A stretch of 64,000 bases of DNA from Pandoraea apista (GTDB taxonomy: Bacteria > Pseudomonadota > Gammaproteobacteria > Burkholderiales > Burkholderiaceae), in assembly GCF_001465595.2 (NCBI RefSeq), contig NZ_CP013481.2:1178001-1242000 (forward strand). Direction: 5' to 3'. How positions within the stretch are numbered: the first letter of the stretch is position 1; each line of letters opens with the position of its first letter. The notes below the pieces were generated by a model, which worked only from the letters and a program-made list of their open reading frames with translations, had not been told where the DNA came from and ran no database searches. The translations under genes and the position numbers were made by a program. Shown here one piece after another: positions 43,240 to 52,912 of the stretch.

Positions 43240-43947
43240 CTAGTTTTTACCGTCGGGGGTGGCAGGATCGGTGTGGGTGAGCATCTGGCGCAGCAACGGT
43301 AAGGTGACCGCGCGCTTTTGCTCCATCGAAAAGCGGTCCAGGCGGTCGAGCAATGCCATCAGACTCGACATGTCGCGCTGGAAGTGAGTGAGCAGGTAAG
43401 CCGGCACGTCGGCCGCCAACTGCAAGCCGCGCTCACGGGCGGCGTTCTGCAACGCCTGTTTCTTGCCGTCGTCGTCGAGTCCCACAATGTGAAATACGAG
43501 ACCCCAACCGAGTCGGGTGCGCAAATCTTCGCGCAGCGGCATGTCGACCGGAGGCTGCGAACCCGCCGCCACGAAGGCGCAATGCGGGCGGGCGCGTGTC
43601 TCGTTGAACAGGTTGAACGCGGCAATCTGTTGCGTGGGCGAGAGATTGTCGCAATCGTCGACGCAATAGACCGTACTCGCTTCGTCGAACGTGAAGGCTG
43701 CCAGCGGGCTGTTCGGACGCAGATAGCGGGCGCTTGGGCCGACGGCATGGCACAGCGCCTCCATCAGGTGGGTTCGGCCGGACCCGGCAGCCCCCCAGAG
43801 GTAGATGCCGCGGTCGCGTGCCGTGCCGGCCGAGAGTTCGGCATTCAGGCCGGCGAGCGTCATCGCCGGCTCGCGATTCGGCCCGACAATGAAATTGTCG
43901 AACGTGGCGGGCGGCGGTGTGCCGAGGTCGAGATACAGTTGCTGGAT
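43240..43947 (-). CDS. hda: DnaA regulatory inactivator Hda
   Basis: 235 residues from GTG 43947; a GTG at 43980 would add 11 residues. I prefer 43947 because the clamp-binding motif QLYLDLG then lies at the very N terminus, as in the family. AAA+ features: IYLWGAAGSGRTHLMEAL (Walker A, with Arg instead of Lys, as in Hda proteins), VDDCDNLSP-like Walker B, and the arginine-finger region DLRTRLGWGLVF. With the beta clamp Hda stimulates ATP hydrolysis by DnaA and limits re-initiation. Confidence 0.92.
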   Translation of the reverse strand: MQQLYLDLGTPPPATFDNFIVGPNREPAMTLAGLNAELSAGTARDRGIYLWGAAGSGRTHLMEALCHAVGPSARYLRPNSPLAAFTFDEASTVYCVDDCDNLSPTQQIAAFNLFNETRARPHCAFVAAGSQPPVDMPLREDLRTRLGWGLVFHIVGLDDDGKKQALQNAARERGLQLAADVPAYLLTHFQRDMSSLMALLDRLDRFSMEQKRAVTLPLLRQMLTHTDPATPDGKN

Positions 43948-44056
43948 CACGAACGAAGAAAGCCGGCGGAAGGCCGGCACAGAACGGTTTGCAGGGCACG
44001 ACGGCCTTCGCCGGCGTCCGATATCCGGTTTGCGTGCCGAAAGGACACGCGCATCG

Positions 44057-44075
44057 GGTAAAATCGCATTTTACC
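44057..44075. repeat. Palindrome GGTAAAA-N5-TTTTACC upstream of purM
   Basis: Perfect 7-bp arms (44057-44063, 44069-44075) overlapping a TAAAAT -10-like hexamer (44059-44064), 22 bases before the purM start. Either an operator or an RNA hairpin in the purM leader. Confidence 0.5.
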
Positions 44076-44096
44076 GAACCTTGATGCATTCCCGTC

Positions 44097-45143
44097 ATGT
44101 CACACCCTAACGAAACTTCCGGCCTTTCCTATCGCGACGCTGGCGTCGACATCGAAGCGGGCGACGCATTGGTCGAAGCGATCAAGCCGTTTGCCAAGAA
44201 AACCCTGCGCGACGGCGTGCTGGGCGGCATTGGCGGCTTTGGCGCACTGTTCGAAGTGCCCAAGCGCTACAAGGAGCCGGTACTCGTTTCGGGCACCGAT
44301 GGCGTGGGCACCAAGCTCAAGCTGGCCTTCACGCTGAACAAACACGACACGGTCGGCCAGGATCTGGTGGCCATGAGCGTGAACGATATTCTGGTGCAGG
44401 GCGCCGAGCCGCTGTTCTTCCTCGACTACTTCGCCTGCGGCAAGCTGGATGTGGCCACGGCTGCCACCGTCGTCAAGGGCATTGCCCAGGGCTGCGAGCT
44501 GGCCGGTTGCGCTCTGATCGGCGGCGAAACGGCGGAAATGCCGAGCATGTATCCGGACGGCGAGTACGATCTGGCCGGTTTCGCGGTCGGTGCGGTCGAA
44601 AAGAGCAAGATCATCGACGGCACGACCATCGTGCCGGGTGACATCGTGCTGGGTCTGGCCTCGTCGGGCGCCCACTCGAACGGCTATTCGCTGGTGCGCA
44701 AGATCATTGAAGTTGCCAAGCCGGATCTGGACGCCGATTTCCACGGCCAACCGCTGCGCGACGTGCTGATGGCGCCCACGCGCATTTACGTCAAGCCGCT
44801 GCTGGCGCTGATGGCGACGCTGCCGGTCAAGGGGATGGCGCACATCACCGGCGGCGGTATCGTCGAGAACATTCCGCGCGTGCTGCAAGACCACCTGACG
44901 GCCGATATCTCGAAGGACGCCTGGACGCTGCCGCCGCTGTTCCAGTGGCTGCAAGCGCACGGCAAGGTGGCCGACGCCGAAATGCACCGCGTGTTCAACT
45001 GCGGTATCGGCATGGCGGTCATCGTGTCTGCCGCTGACGCCGATGCGGCCGTCAAGCACCTCGAAGCGTCGGGCGAGACGGTCTACCGTCTGGGCAAGAT
45101 CCGCGAGCGCAAGGAAGGCGAGGCGCAAACGATCGTGTCGTAA
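44097..45143 (+). CDS. purM: Phosphoribosylformylglycinamidine cyclo-ligase (AIR synthetase)
   Basis: 348 residues. Closes the imidazole ring in purine synthesis. Family blocks: [19 protein letters not shown] (10-28), [46 protein letters not shown] (given in part: [14 protein letters not shown]), [35 protein letters not shown] and [13 protein letters not shown]. Divergent from hda. Confidence 0.98.
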   Translation: MSHPNETSGLSYRDAGVDIEAGDALVEAIKPFAKKTLRDGVLGGIGGFGALFEVPKRYKEPVLVSGTDGVGTKLKLAFTLNKHDTVGQDLVAMSVNDILVQGAEPLFFLDYFACGKLDVATAATVVKGIAQGCELAGCALIGGETAEMPSMYPDGEYDLAGFAVGAVEKSKIIDGTTIVPGDIVLGLASSGAHSNGYSLVRKIIEVAKPDLDADFHGQPLRDVLMAPTRIYVKPLLALMATLPVKGMAHITGGGIVENIPRVLQDHLTADISKDAWTLPPLFQWLQAHGKVADAEMHRVFNCGIGMAVIVSAADADAAVKHLEASGETVYRLGKIRERKEGEAQTIVS

Positions 45144-45183
45144 GACAGGGGAGGGCGCGGCCCTCCCGGCGCAAGGAATGCAA

Positions 45184-45224
45184 GCAAAGCCCGCCGGGGA
45201 TTCCCTCGGCGGGCTTTGCTTTTT
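45184..45224 (+). terminator. Terminator of purM
   Basis: GCAAAGCCCGCCG / CGGCGGGCTTTGC (45184-45196, 45207-45219) with a further GGG/CCC inside, then TTTTT. Confidence 0.9.
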
Positions 45225-45314
45225 GGCCAGCGCCGGCGATTCAGGGAAAGGCGGGGCCGGTTGACGGCAGAGACCGCGTCGGCTCATCACGTTTCATGGC
45301 GATGTGTGCGGCTT

Positions 45315-46232
45315 TCATGCGGCTTTCATGCGGGTCTCGACGGCACGCATGACATCCTCAAGCGTGGTCTCCATCACCCGCACGAGATCGTCGAGTTGTG
45401 CGCTGGGTGCGGCGGCGCGCGGCGTGATGCGCAGGGTGTGGAACGGCATCGAGGGTTCGAAGCGGCGCAATACGAGATCGGAGTCGAGAAAATCGTAGGC
45501 AGACACGGGATGCAGCAACCCGATGCCGACATTCTCCTTGACCATCGTGCCGATGTTGACGGAATAGCGGGCCGTGGCGACAACCTGCTGATGCAGATTT
45601 CCCTCGGCGAAGAGCTGATCCATGCCCCAGCGCACCATGTCGGTGGGCTCGTAGGAGAGGATCGGCTGTCCCTTCAGATCGGCCAGACGGATCATCTTCT
45701 TGCGAGCGAGCGCGTGGCCCGACGGCAGAGCGCAGATCGCGTCGAGCTTGGCGAACGAGACGGCGTCGGTCGCGGCCACATCGATGGTGTCGGTCACGAG
45801 ACCCAGCGCGAGTTGATGCGTGACGACCTGATCGCGAATCAGATCCGAGGCCCCCGTGGTCAGCGCCAGTTGGACGCTGGGGTGCAACGCCCGGTAGCCG
45901 GCCATCACCCGCGCGAAGAACCCGAGGCCGAACGACACCACGGACCCCACACGAACGACGGCCTTGTCCGGGTTGCGCAGATTGAGCGCAAATTCACGGA
46001 TGTTATCGAGCCCGGCGTAGCGGCGCTCCACTTCTTCGAAGAGCGCGAACGCCTCGGCCGTAGGCTCGAGACGGCCGCGCGCGCGGTCGAACAGCGTGAG
46101 ACGCGTCGAGCGTTCGAGATCGGCCACAAGACGGCTGACCGCAGACTGCGACGTGCCGAGCACCTGCGCCGCTTTGGTGGTCGTGCGCGTAAGCATCAGC
46201 GCACGAAAGGCGTCGACGTGCCGAAAATCCAT
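45315..46232 (-). CDS. LysR-family transcriptional regulator
   Basis: 305 residues. The N-terminal winged helix FRALMLTRTTTKAAQVLGTS, QSAVSRLVADLER is typical; the effector domain follows (about 90-290). It is the last gene of the operon that begins at 52884, 39 bases after the amidohydrolase. It ends in a tandem 11-bp duplication (ATGAAAGCCGC twice, minus strand 45329-45308) in which the second copy supplies the stop codon TGA. Confidence 0.94.
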   Translation of the reverse strand: MDFRHVDAFRALMLTRTTTKAAQVLGTSQSAVSRLVADLERSTRLTLFDRARGRLEPTAEAFALFEEVERRYAGLDNIREFALNLRNPDKAVVRVGSVVSFGLGFFARVMAGYRALHPSVQLALTTGASDLIRDQVVTHQLALGLVTDTIDVAATDAVSFAKLDAICALPSGHALARKKMIRLADLKGQPILSYEPTDMVRWGMDQLFAEGNLHQQVVATARYSVNIGTMVKENVGIGLLHPVSAYDFLDSDLVLRRFEPSMPFHTLRITPRAAAPSAQLDDLVRVMETTLEDVMRAVETRMKAA

Positions 46233-46271
46233 CGATTCTCCACGGAAGGGTTTGCGCGTGCGGCACTCGCC

Positions 46272-47513
46272 TTACAGCGCGAAAGCGTGGATTCTACCGC
46301 CCTTCATCACCATCGGAATGCGCTCCCCCTGACCAAGCAGACAGTCGATGGACGCGAGCGGATTGCCGTCGACGATCAGCACGTCGGCGTGCGCGCCGGG
46401 CACGATTTCCCCCAACTGTCCCGACTGACCGAGCACTTCGGCACCGATGACCGTGGCACTTCGCAGAATCTCTGCCGGGGAAAGCACTTCGGCACGCAAA
46501 CGGAATTCGTCGCTTTGCAGGCGCTGCGATTCGCCCAGCAGATCCGAGCCGTAACCCATCTTCACGCCTGCCTCGCGGAAGATCTCCAGCGAGCGCAAAC
46601 CGGCCGCGTGCACGTCGGCGATCTTTGCGACGCTGTCGTCGGGCAGGCCGAGCGACTTGCCTTCGTTGGCCAGCGCGTCGTAAGTCACCAGCGTGGGCAC
46701 GGCGTAAGCGCCCTGATCGGCCATATAGCGAGCAGTGGCGGCGTCGACGAGATTGCCATGCTCGATAGTGCGCACACCGCAACGCACGGCTCGCTCGATC
46801 GCCTGTGCCGTGTAGGCGTGGGCGAGCACGTAGGTGCCGCGTGCGCGTGCTTCGGCGACGATGGCGCGGATCTCGTCCTCGGAGTAGCCCCACGCGCCCA
46901 CGGGATCGGTGGGCGAGGCCACGCCGCCCGAGGCCATGATCTTGATCTGATCGGCCCCCATCTGCAATTCTTCGCGCACGGCACGACGCACTTCGTCAAC
47001 ACCGTCGGCCACGCGCGACAGCGCACCGACGCGCACACAGCATGGGCACGGGCCGTCGGTGCCGATGTAATCGGTGCGCGCGCGTCCGTCGCCGTGTCCG
47101 CCGGTCTGGCTGATCGCGCGGCCCGACACGAACAGGCGCGGCCCTTCGGCGAGCCCGCTGTCCACCGCCTGTTTGATGGCGTATCCGGCACCGCCCGCGT
47201 CGCGCACGGTGGTGAAGCCGCGACGCAGCATGCCCTGCAAAATGGGTACCGACTTGAGCGTGACGAGCACGTTCGGCAGATGCGCCTGCGCTGACAGATT
47301 GAGTTGCGTCGCGTGAACGTGCACATGCAAATCGATCAGCCCCGGCATGACCGTGCGCCCGCGCGCGTCGATCTCTCGCGCGGACTGCACGCGAATCGGC
47401 TTATCGGAGACTTCCTTGATGCGCCCGTCCTCGATCAGGACGGCGTGGTCTTCGCGCAACTCGCCCTTGACCGGGTCGAGCAACGCGCAATTCGACAGCA
47501 GAATCGACTCCAT
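46272..47513 (-). CDS. Amidohydrolase (prolidase/Sgx9260-like, binuclear metal type)
   Basis: 413 residues. Metal ligands: H63-x-H65 (with H67) in GLIDLHVHVH, the lysine in DQIKIMASGG (probably carboxylated), His in VLAHAYT and TIEHGNLVD, and Asp in MGYGSDLLG. This is the organisation of amidohydrolases annotated as Xaa-Pro dipeptidase or Xaa-Arg/Lys dipeptidase; the true substrate is unknown. No signal peptide. It follows the M24 gene, so both hydrolases may act on a compound brought in by the transporter of the same operon. Confidence 0.9.
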   Translation of the reverse strand: MESILLSNCALLDPVKGELREDHAVLIEDGRIKEVSDKPIRVQSAREIDARGRTVMPGLIDLHVHVHATQLNLSAQAHLPNVLVTLKSVPILQGMLRRGFTTVRDAGGAGYAIKQAVDSGLAEGPRLFVSGRAISQTGGHGDGRARTDYIGTDGPCPCCVRVGALSRVADGVDEVRRAVREELQMGADQIKIMASGGVASPTDPVGAWGYSEDEIRAIVAEARARGTYVLAHAYTAQAIERAVRCGVRTIEHGNLVDAATARYMADQGAYAVPTLVTYDALANEGKSLGLPDDSVAKIADVHAAGLRSLEIFREAGVKMGYGSDLLGESQRLQSDEFRLRAEVLSPAEILRSATVIGAEVLGQSGQLGEIVPGAHADVLIVDGNPLASIDCLLGQGERIPMVMKGGRIHAFAL

Positions 47514-47580
47514 GACCTCTCCTCCGGGATGATACGTCTGGTGTTCTATGCCGGCCGTTCCGACATCGCGTGCCGCGTGT

Positions 47581-48777
47581 TCAATTGATCGTGGCGTGAG
47601 CGAGCGTGCGGGGCGTGTTGGTGAGCATCACGGGGGTGTCGCCGGTCACGACCGAGTCGTCCAGCCGGAAGCCGCCGAGGCCGTAGACGTAGATCCCCGG
47701 CTCCGCCGAATAGACCTCGTTGGCGAGCAGCGGCCGGTGGCTGAACGCCATGTCGTCCGGGTATTCGTGGCCGATGATGCCCATGCCGTGTCCCGTGCGG
47801 TGACGGATGTACTCGCCGCAACCGGCTTTCTCGATGACGGCTTGCGCCGCGGCGTCGATGCCCGACACCGGTTTGCCCGTGACGGCGGCGTTCACGGCGG
47901 CCTCGTTGGCCGCGCGCGCGACTTCGTAGAAGCGCGCCTGCTCGCTCGACGGTTTGCCGCAGAACCAGGTGCGCTCATTCTCGATGACGAGGCCGTTCAG
48001 GCGCGGAATCACGATGTTGACCATGCCGTCGCCCTCGCTGATGCGCGCGCCGCACGAGGCGCCATCGCCGTGGGGCGAGGCCGATGCGGGGCCCGAGAGT
48101 GTCCAGCAGCGCATCACTTCGAGGTTCTCGCCGGGGAAGCGCTTCGCGCCTTCGGTGACCATCAACGCGGCCATCGAGTAATCGAGTTCCTGCACGAGAC
48201 GCCCCGGACGGATATTCTCGCGATAGCGATCCTGCACCCAGTCCGCCAGTTCGGCGGCGGCGCGCATGATGGCGATTTCTTCGTCGTGCTTCACCCAGCG
48301 CAACGCGCGCATCTCGGCAAGCATCGGCACGAGCTTTGCATCGGGCAGCAATGCGCCGGCTCTCGCCAACGGACCACCGGCGGCGTCGACACCAATGCGC
48401 GAACCCGCAAGACCGGCCGTGCGCATCGTGTCGGCGATCAGCGCAGGAACTTCGGCGAGCAGCGGCTGGCGTTGCGTCACGCGCGGATGCTCGGCATAAA
48501 GCGTGACACGATCGAGATCGAGCCACAGATGACCACGCTCTCGCGCCATCATCAGGTGATGCGTGGACAACTCGTTCATGACCGCGAAAGGCTCCCCGTT
48601 ACGCGGCACGCAAATGGCGATCGGGCGCTCCCACGTCTGCACATCGACGTGAAAGTTGGTGGCCCACTGAAAGAAGTCGGCGGCGGTGAACACGAGCGCG
48701 TCGACACGCGTGCGGTCCATCAGGTCGTTCATCAGATTGCGGCGGTACTGCCGTGTGGCATGAGAGAGGGTCGGCAT
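47581..48777 (-). CDS. M24-family (creatinase-like) hydrolase with altered metal site
   Basis: 398 residues from ATG 48777. Creatinase N-terminal domain, then a pita-bread fold. In aminopeptidase P/prolidase the metal ligands are D, D, H, E, E. Here the first Asp is replaced (VNIVIPRLNGLVIENERT has no D-x-G), the second is Glu, the His (RTGHGMGIIGHE) and the first Glu (YSAEPGIY) are kept, and the last Glu is Asp (GGFRLDDSVV). The ERT segment after NG is like creatinase, which uses no metal. So a C-N hydrolase of the creatinase type is more likely than a peptidase. Confidence 0.88.
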   Translation of the reverse strand: MPTLSHATRQYRRNLMNDLMDRTRVDALVFTAADFFQWATNFHVDVQTWERPIAICVPRNGEPFAVMNELSTHHLMMARERGHLWLDLDRVTLYAEHPRVTQRQPLLAEVPALIADTMRTAGLAGSRIGVDAAGGPLARAGALLPDAKLVPMLAEMRALRWVKHDEEIAIMRAAAELADWVQDRYRENIRPGRLVQELDYSMAALMVTEGAKRFPGENLEVMRCWTLSGPASASPHGDGASCGARISEGDGMVNIVIPRLNGLVIENERTWFCGKPSSEQARFYEVARAANEAAVNAAVTGKPVSGIDAAAQAVIEKAGCGEYIRHRTGHGMGIIGHEYPDDMAFSHRPLLANEVYSAEPGIYVYGLGGFRLDDSVVTGDTPVMLTNTPRTLAHATIN

Positions 48778-48889
48778 GGCGAAATCCTTATCGGCAAAAA
48801 TGTTGCGCAATGTCAGGAAGCGCAGGCGCGGCGCACGGCACGGCATGACACGGGCAGACCGGACGGGGCGGCAAGCGCAGTCGGGGAAC

Positions 48890-49810
48890 TCAGGTCATCA
48901 TCGTCTTCGCATAACGGCGGTGAATGACCCAGTGCGAGGCGATGGCCAGCGCGAACGTCACGACCATCGACACAATGGAGAGCACCGCGCCGAACGGCCA
49001 GTTATTCGCTTTCGCGATCTGGTCGTAGATCGTGGGCGTCATCATCGTGATGCCGGTGCCGCCGAGCAGCACGGGGGTGGCGTAGGCGTTCATGCAGAGA
49101 ATGAACACGAGCATGGTGCCCGCCGCGATACCCGGCGCCGCCATTGGCAGGATCACTCGCGTGAGTGTCTGACGGAACGTGGCGCCCAGATTGCGTGCGG
49201 CTTCCTCGACGGAGAAGTCCATGCCTTCGAGCACGCTCTGTAACGTGAGAATCATGTACGGCAGCACCACCGCCGTCGTGCCCACAACGACAGCGAACGG
49301 CGTATAGAGCAGTCGAACCGGTTGCGGCACGATACCCAGCGACACGAGCAGCGAATTGACGAAACCGGCGTTGCCGAGCATCACCATCCAGCCTGCCGCG
49401 CGCACGACATTTCCCACGAGCAGCGGGAAGACCAGCAACATCACGAGCAGGCTCTTGAAGCGGCTTTGCGTGCGGGCGAGCACGTACGCCACGGGAAAGC
49501 CGAACACGAGCGCGAGCACAGTACACAACGAGGCGACCTTGATCGTCGTCCACAACACCGAGAGGTAGTACGGATCGGTGAAGAACTTGAGATAGTTTGC
49601 GCCGGTCAGTGCCGCCTGCATCATGTCGACGGGGTCGTACCGGTTGAAGCTGTAGCGCACCAGTTGCAGCCCGGGGAACACGATGACGAAGAGCACGACG
49701 AGCGTGGCGGGCGCGGCGAGCGAGCCGCCGGTGAACGCGCGGCGAACCGCACGCGCGGTGGCGGCCCGCGAGGCGTGAGTCGCTTGAGCGGGCGGCGGGC
49801 GCGAGGTCAT
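48890..49810 (-). CDS. ABC transporter permease, PotB type
   Basis: 306 residues, six predicted membrane helices (first at about 30-50, APATLVVLFVIVFPGLQLV). EAA loop near EEAARNLGATFRQTLTRVIL. ATG 49810 has GGAG upstream. It lies 26 bases after the binding-protein gene in the operon permease - ATPase - binding protein - permease. Confidence 0.93.
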   Translation of the reverse strand: MTSRPPPAQATHASRAATARAVRRAFTGGSLAAPATLVVLFVIVFPGLQLVRYSFNRYDPVDMMQAALTGANYLKFFTDPYYLSVLWTTIKVASLCTVLALVFGFPVAYVLARTQSRFKSLLVMLLVFPLLVGNVVRAAGWMVMLGNAGFVNSLLVSLGIVPQPVRLLYTPFAVVVGTTAVVLPYMILTLQSVLEGMDFSVEEAARNLGATFRQTLTRVILPMAAPGIAAGTMLVFILCMNAYATPVLLGGTGITMMTPTIYDQIAKANNWPFGAVLSIVSMVVTFALAIASHWVIHRRYAKTMMT

Positions 49811-49836
49811 GGTGGGCTCCGGCGTGTCGGCAACGT

Positions 49837-50901
49837 TCACAGCCCCACCTTGAATTCCTTGTTCCAGAAGTCGAGCAGCGCGGGCTTGTCGGCAGTGAAT
49901 TTCGCGTAGTCGAGTTTCACCATCCGGTCGAGTTCGGCATTGGTAAAGCCCACGCTCTGTTGCAGCGACGGCGGCAGGTTGGCGTTCTTCACGGTTGGCG
50001 CATAGCCCATGGTTTCCGCAAAGCCGATCTGCGCACGCGGGTCGAGCATAGCGTTCAGATAGTTGAAGCCGCACGGCTTGGACTGCGAGTTCTTCGGCAC
50101 GGCGGCTTCGAAGGTCACCGGCACGGCGCCTTCCTTGGGCACCACGTAGTCGATGGGCACACCGGCCTTCTTCCACTGAAGCGCGCGCGCCTTCCACATG
50201 CAGGTGAACCAGATGTCGCCGCTCTTGAGCGCGGAGGCCACGGCCTCGTTCGACGGATAGACCTTCGGCTGCTGCGACTTGCGCAACTCGCGCAGAAACT
50301 GCATGCCACCGGCGGTATCGCCATCCTTATGACCCGCGGCGAGCGAACTGCTCACGACGTTGAAGTTGTAGAGAATGTCGGAGAAGCCGACCTTGCCCTT
50401 GAGCTTCGGGTCGAGGGCAGCCGAAAACGAGTCGGGCTTCGTGCCGAGCTTTTCCGGGTTGTACACGATCACCATCGCGCTGAAGATGTGCGGAATCGAA
50501 TACGGACGGCGCAGCGCTTCGAGCGTGTTGCCGAGGTTGGGCACGAGCTTCGCATCGACGGCTTCGAGAATGCCCGAGCGGTTGATGTCGTACATATCGA
50601 GATCGGCCAGACACGCGACGTCGAGCGAGCCACGGCGCGACGCTTTCTCCGCGCGCAGTTTGGTCATGCGAGCGACCTGATCGGCCGAGTCGTACGTGAC
50701 CTTGCCGCCCGCCGCTTCGATGATCGGCTTGCCGATATTCTGTTCGAGCAGGTTCAGGTAGTCGCCGCCCCAGGTGCCGACAACCACGTTCGGGCAAGCA
50801 TCGGCCGCGTACGCCGAAAGCGCGTCGAGGCCTAGCGCGGGAGCGATCACCAGACCGGAAGCGGTCTTCAGAAACAGGCGGCGGTTCAGGGCGTGCGTCA
50901 T
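49837..50901 (-). CDS. ABC transporter substrate-binding protein, PotD/PotF type
   Basis: 354 residues from ATG 50901 (AAGGATG upstream); ATG 50928 is less likely. The N terminus NRRLFLKTASGLVIAPALG is a twin-arginine (Tat) signal, R-R-L-F-L-K. The mature protein is a family-1 binding protein like those for polyamines, putrescine or related compounds (VVVGTWGGDYLNLLEQ near its start). The Tat route suggests folding before export. Ligand unknown. Confidence 0.9.
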   Translation of the reverse strand: MTHALNRRLFLKTASGLVIAPALGLDALSAYAADACPNVVVGTWGGDYLNLLEQNIGKPIIEAAGGKVTYDSADQVARMTKLRAEKASRRGSLDVACLADLDMYDINRSGILEAVDAKLVPNLGNTLEALRRPYSIPHIFSAMVIVYNPEKLGTKPDSFSAALDPKLKGKVGFSDILYNFNVVSSSLAAGHKDGDTAGGMQFLRELRKSQQPKVYPSNEAVASALKSGDIWFTCMWKARALQWKKAGVPIDYVVPKEGAVPVTFEAAVPKNSQSKPCGFNYLNAMLDPRAQIGFAETMGYAPTVKNANLPPSLQQSVGFTNAELDRMVKLDYAKFTADKPALLDFWNKEFKVGL

Positions 50902-50972
50902 GTCGTCATCCTTCAAAACGTTGGCCACGAGGGTGGCCGATACATGGGCCGAAGCGAGGGGGTAAGGCGTCG

Positions 50973-52025
50973 TCAGGCGTTAAAAAACAGACAGTCGGTA
51001 CTGGCGAAACAGGCGTTGAGTGCACGGCCTGGCGCATAGCGGCCGGCGTCGTCGCGTGCGGTGTTTTGCACGTGCGCCACGAGCATCTCACCTTGCGCGC
51101 TCTTCAGGCGAAGTTCGAGCGTGGAGCCCAGATAGATCGTCTGATCGACCGTGACCGGTAGCGCTGTTTCGTCGCGCGCCGGGGTGTCTGTCAGGCGCAG
51201 GCGCTCGGGGCGGATACCGAGTGTCGTGGCGTCCGGCGACGCGGCGGGCAAGGCCAGGCGCTCTCCTCTGGCGGTCACGAAATGGCCATCCGTCATTCGG
51301 CCCGCGAGGAAATTCATCTTGCCGAGGAAGTTCGCGACGAACGGATTGGCGGGACGTTCGTACAGCGTGTCGGCGGTGCCGATCTGTTGCACGCAACCGT
51401 CGTGCATCACGGCCAGACGGTCGGCAATCGCCAGCGCCTCTTCCTGGTCGTGGGTGACGAAAATCGTTGTGAGTCCGAGCCGGCGCTGCAATGCGCGGAT
51501 CTCTTCGCGCACTTCGGTGCGCAGCTTGGCGTCGAGATTGGAGAGCGGTTCGTCGAGCAGGAAGACGTCGGGACGAATGGCGAGTGCGCGGGCAATCGCC
51601 ACGCGTTGCTGCTGACCGCCGGAGAGTTGGCGCGGGTACCGATCCGCCAGCGCCGTGAGACGCACCATATCGAGGGCTTCGCGAATGCGCGTGGCGCGAT
51701 CGGCGCTCGATACGTGTCGCATTTCAAGGCCGAACGCCACGTTCTCGGCCACGGTCATGTGCGGAAAGAGCGCATAGCGCTGGAACACCATGCCGGTATT
51801 GCGACGGTTCGGCGGCAAGCGCGAGACTTCTTTGCCGCCGATCCAGATTTCACCGGCCGTCGGCTCGACGAAACCAGCGACCATGCGCAGCGTGGTTGTC
51901 TTGCCGCAGCCGCTCGGGCCCAGAAACGCCACGAGTTCGCCCTCGGCGATCTCCAGCGAGAAGTCCGCCACGGCAGCGGCGTTGCCATATTGCTTACGCA
52001 GTCCGCGAAGGGATACGTTGGCCAT
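50973..52025 (-). CDS. ABC transporter ATP-binding protein, PotA type
   Basis: 350 residues. Walker A GPSGCGKTT (about 36-44), Q-loop VFQRYALFPHM, signature LSGGQQQRVAIARALA, Walker B VFLLDEPLSNLD, H-loop IFVTHDQEEALA, then a C-terminal TOBE domain (about 270-345). The stop lies 71 bases before the binding-protein start; the start is one base after the permease stop. Confidence 0.95.
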   Translation of the reverse strand: MANVSLRGLRKQYGNAAAVADFSLEIAEGELVAFLGPSGCGKTTTLRMVAGFVEPTAGEIWIGGKEVSRLPPNRRNTGMVFQRYALFPHMTVAENVAFGLEMRHVSSADRATRIREALDMVRLTALADRYPRQLSGGQQQRVAIARALAIRPDVFLLDEPLSNLDAKLRTEVREEIRALQRRLGLTTIFVTHDQEEALAIADRLAVMHDGCVQQIGTADTLYERPANPFVANFLGKMNFLAGRMTDGHFVTARGERLALPAASPDATTLGIRPERLRLTDTPARDETALPVTVDQTIYLGSTLELRLKSAQGEMLVAHVQNTARDDAGRYAPGRALNACFASTDCLFFNA

Positions 52026-52026
52026 G

Positions 52027-52884
52027 TCAGATCACCTGGCTGAGTTTGACGAAGCGATCGGTGATCAGCATGACGATGCCGAGCAGCACGATCTGCGCAG
52101 CGGAGACGGCTGCAATCGTCGGGTCGAGGTTGAATTCGAGGTACTGCATGATCGCGATGGGGAGCGTGGTCTTGCCGGGTCCCACGAGCGGCAACGTGAG
52201 TTCGAGGTTCTCGAACGACACGATGAAGCTGAACAAGACAGACGCCACAATGGCCGGGCGCAGCATCGGCAATGTCACGCGCCACAGTGTTCGCCACGGA
52301 CCTGCGCCGAGGTTGCGCGCGGCCTCTTCGATGGTGTCGTCGATCTGCGCGAGACTCGCGCCGACGAGGCGCATCGTCCACGGAATGGTCAGACAGATAT
52401 GCGCGACGACAAGGCCGCCGAAGGTGCCCACGATGTCCACGTCGAGCGTGTTTTCGGCGCGCAGATAGAAGAGGTACGTGGCAATGCCCGCGACGATGCC
52501 CGGCACCACCAGCGGCAGCAGCAGAACGTTGCCCAGCGTGCGGCGGCCCGGAAAGCGATAGCGCGCGAGGGCGAGCGAGGCGGCCACGCCGAGGATCACG
52601 CCGCCGATGGCCGCACAGGCGGCGAGTTGCAAGGAGAGGAGGAAGCCGTTGGCGAATGCGGCATTACGCCACGCATTCAGATACCACGACACGGTGTAGC
52701 CGCTCGGCGGGAACGTGATGATCGCGTCTTTGAAGAAGCTCAGCCAGACAACGAAGATCAGCGGGCTGAGCATGAACAGATAGATCAGCGTGACCCCTGT
52801 GCGTACCGCCCATTTGGCGACCGGTGCCGGCAGCCGCAGCACATCGCCCGTCACCCCACTTGGCTCCATCGAAGTCTGCGTCAT
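52027..52884 (-). CDS. ABC transporter permease, PotC type
   Basis: 285 residues from ATG 52884 (AAGGA upstream); the open frame reaches back to 52974, but that part covers the palindromes. Six membrane helices (first at about 27-47, GVTLIYLFMLSPLIFVVWL). EAA loop EEAARNLGAGPWRTLWRVTL. First gene of the operon that runs to the LysR gene. Confidence 0.93.
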   Translation of the reverse strand: MTQTSMEPSGVTGDVLRLPAPVAKWAVRTGVTLIYLFMLSPLIFVVWLSFFKDAIITFPPSGYTVSWYLNAWRNAAFANGFLLSLQLAACAAIGGVILGVAASLALARYRFPGRRTLGNVLLLPLVVPGIVAGIATYLFYLRAENTLDVDIVGTFGGLVVAHICLTIPWTMRLVGASLAQIDDTIEEAARNLGAGPWRTLWRVTLPMLRPAIVASVLFSFIVSFENLELTLPLVGPGKTTLPIAIMQYLEFNLDPTIAAVSAAQIVLLGIVMLITDRFVKLSQVI

Positions 52885-52912
52885 TGGCGTCCTTCCCGGT
52901 ATCGTGGATTCG

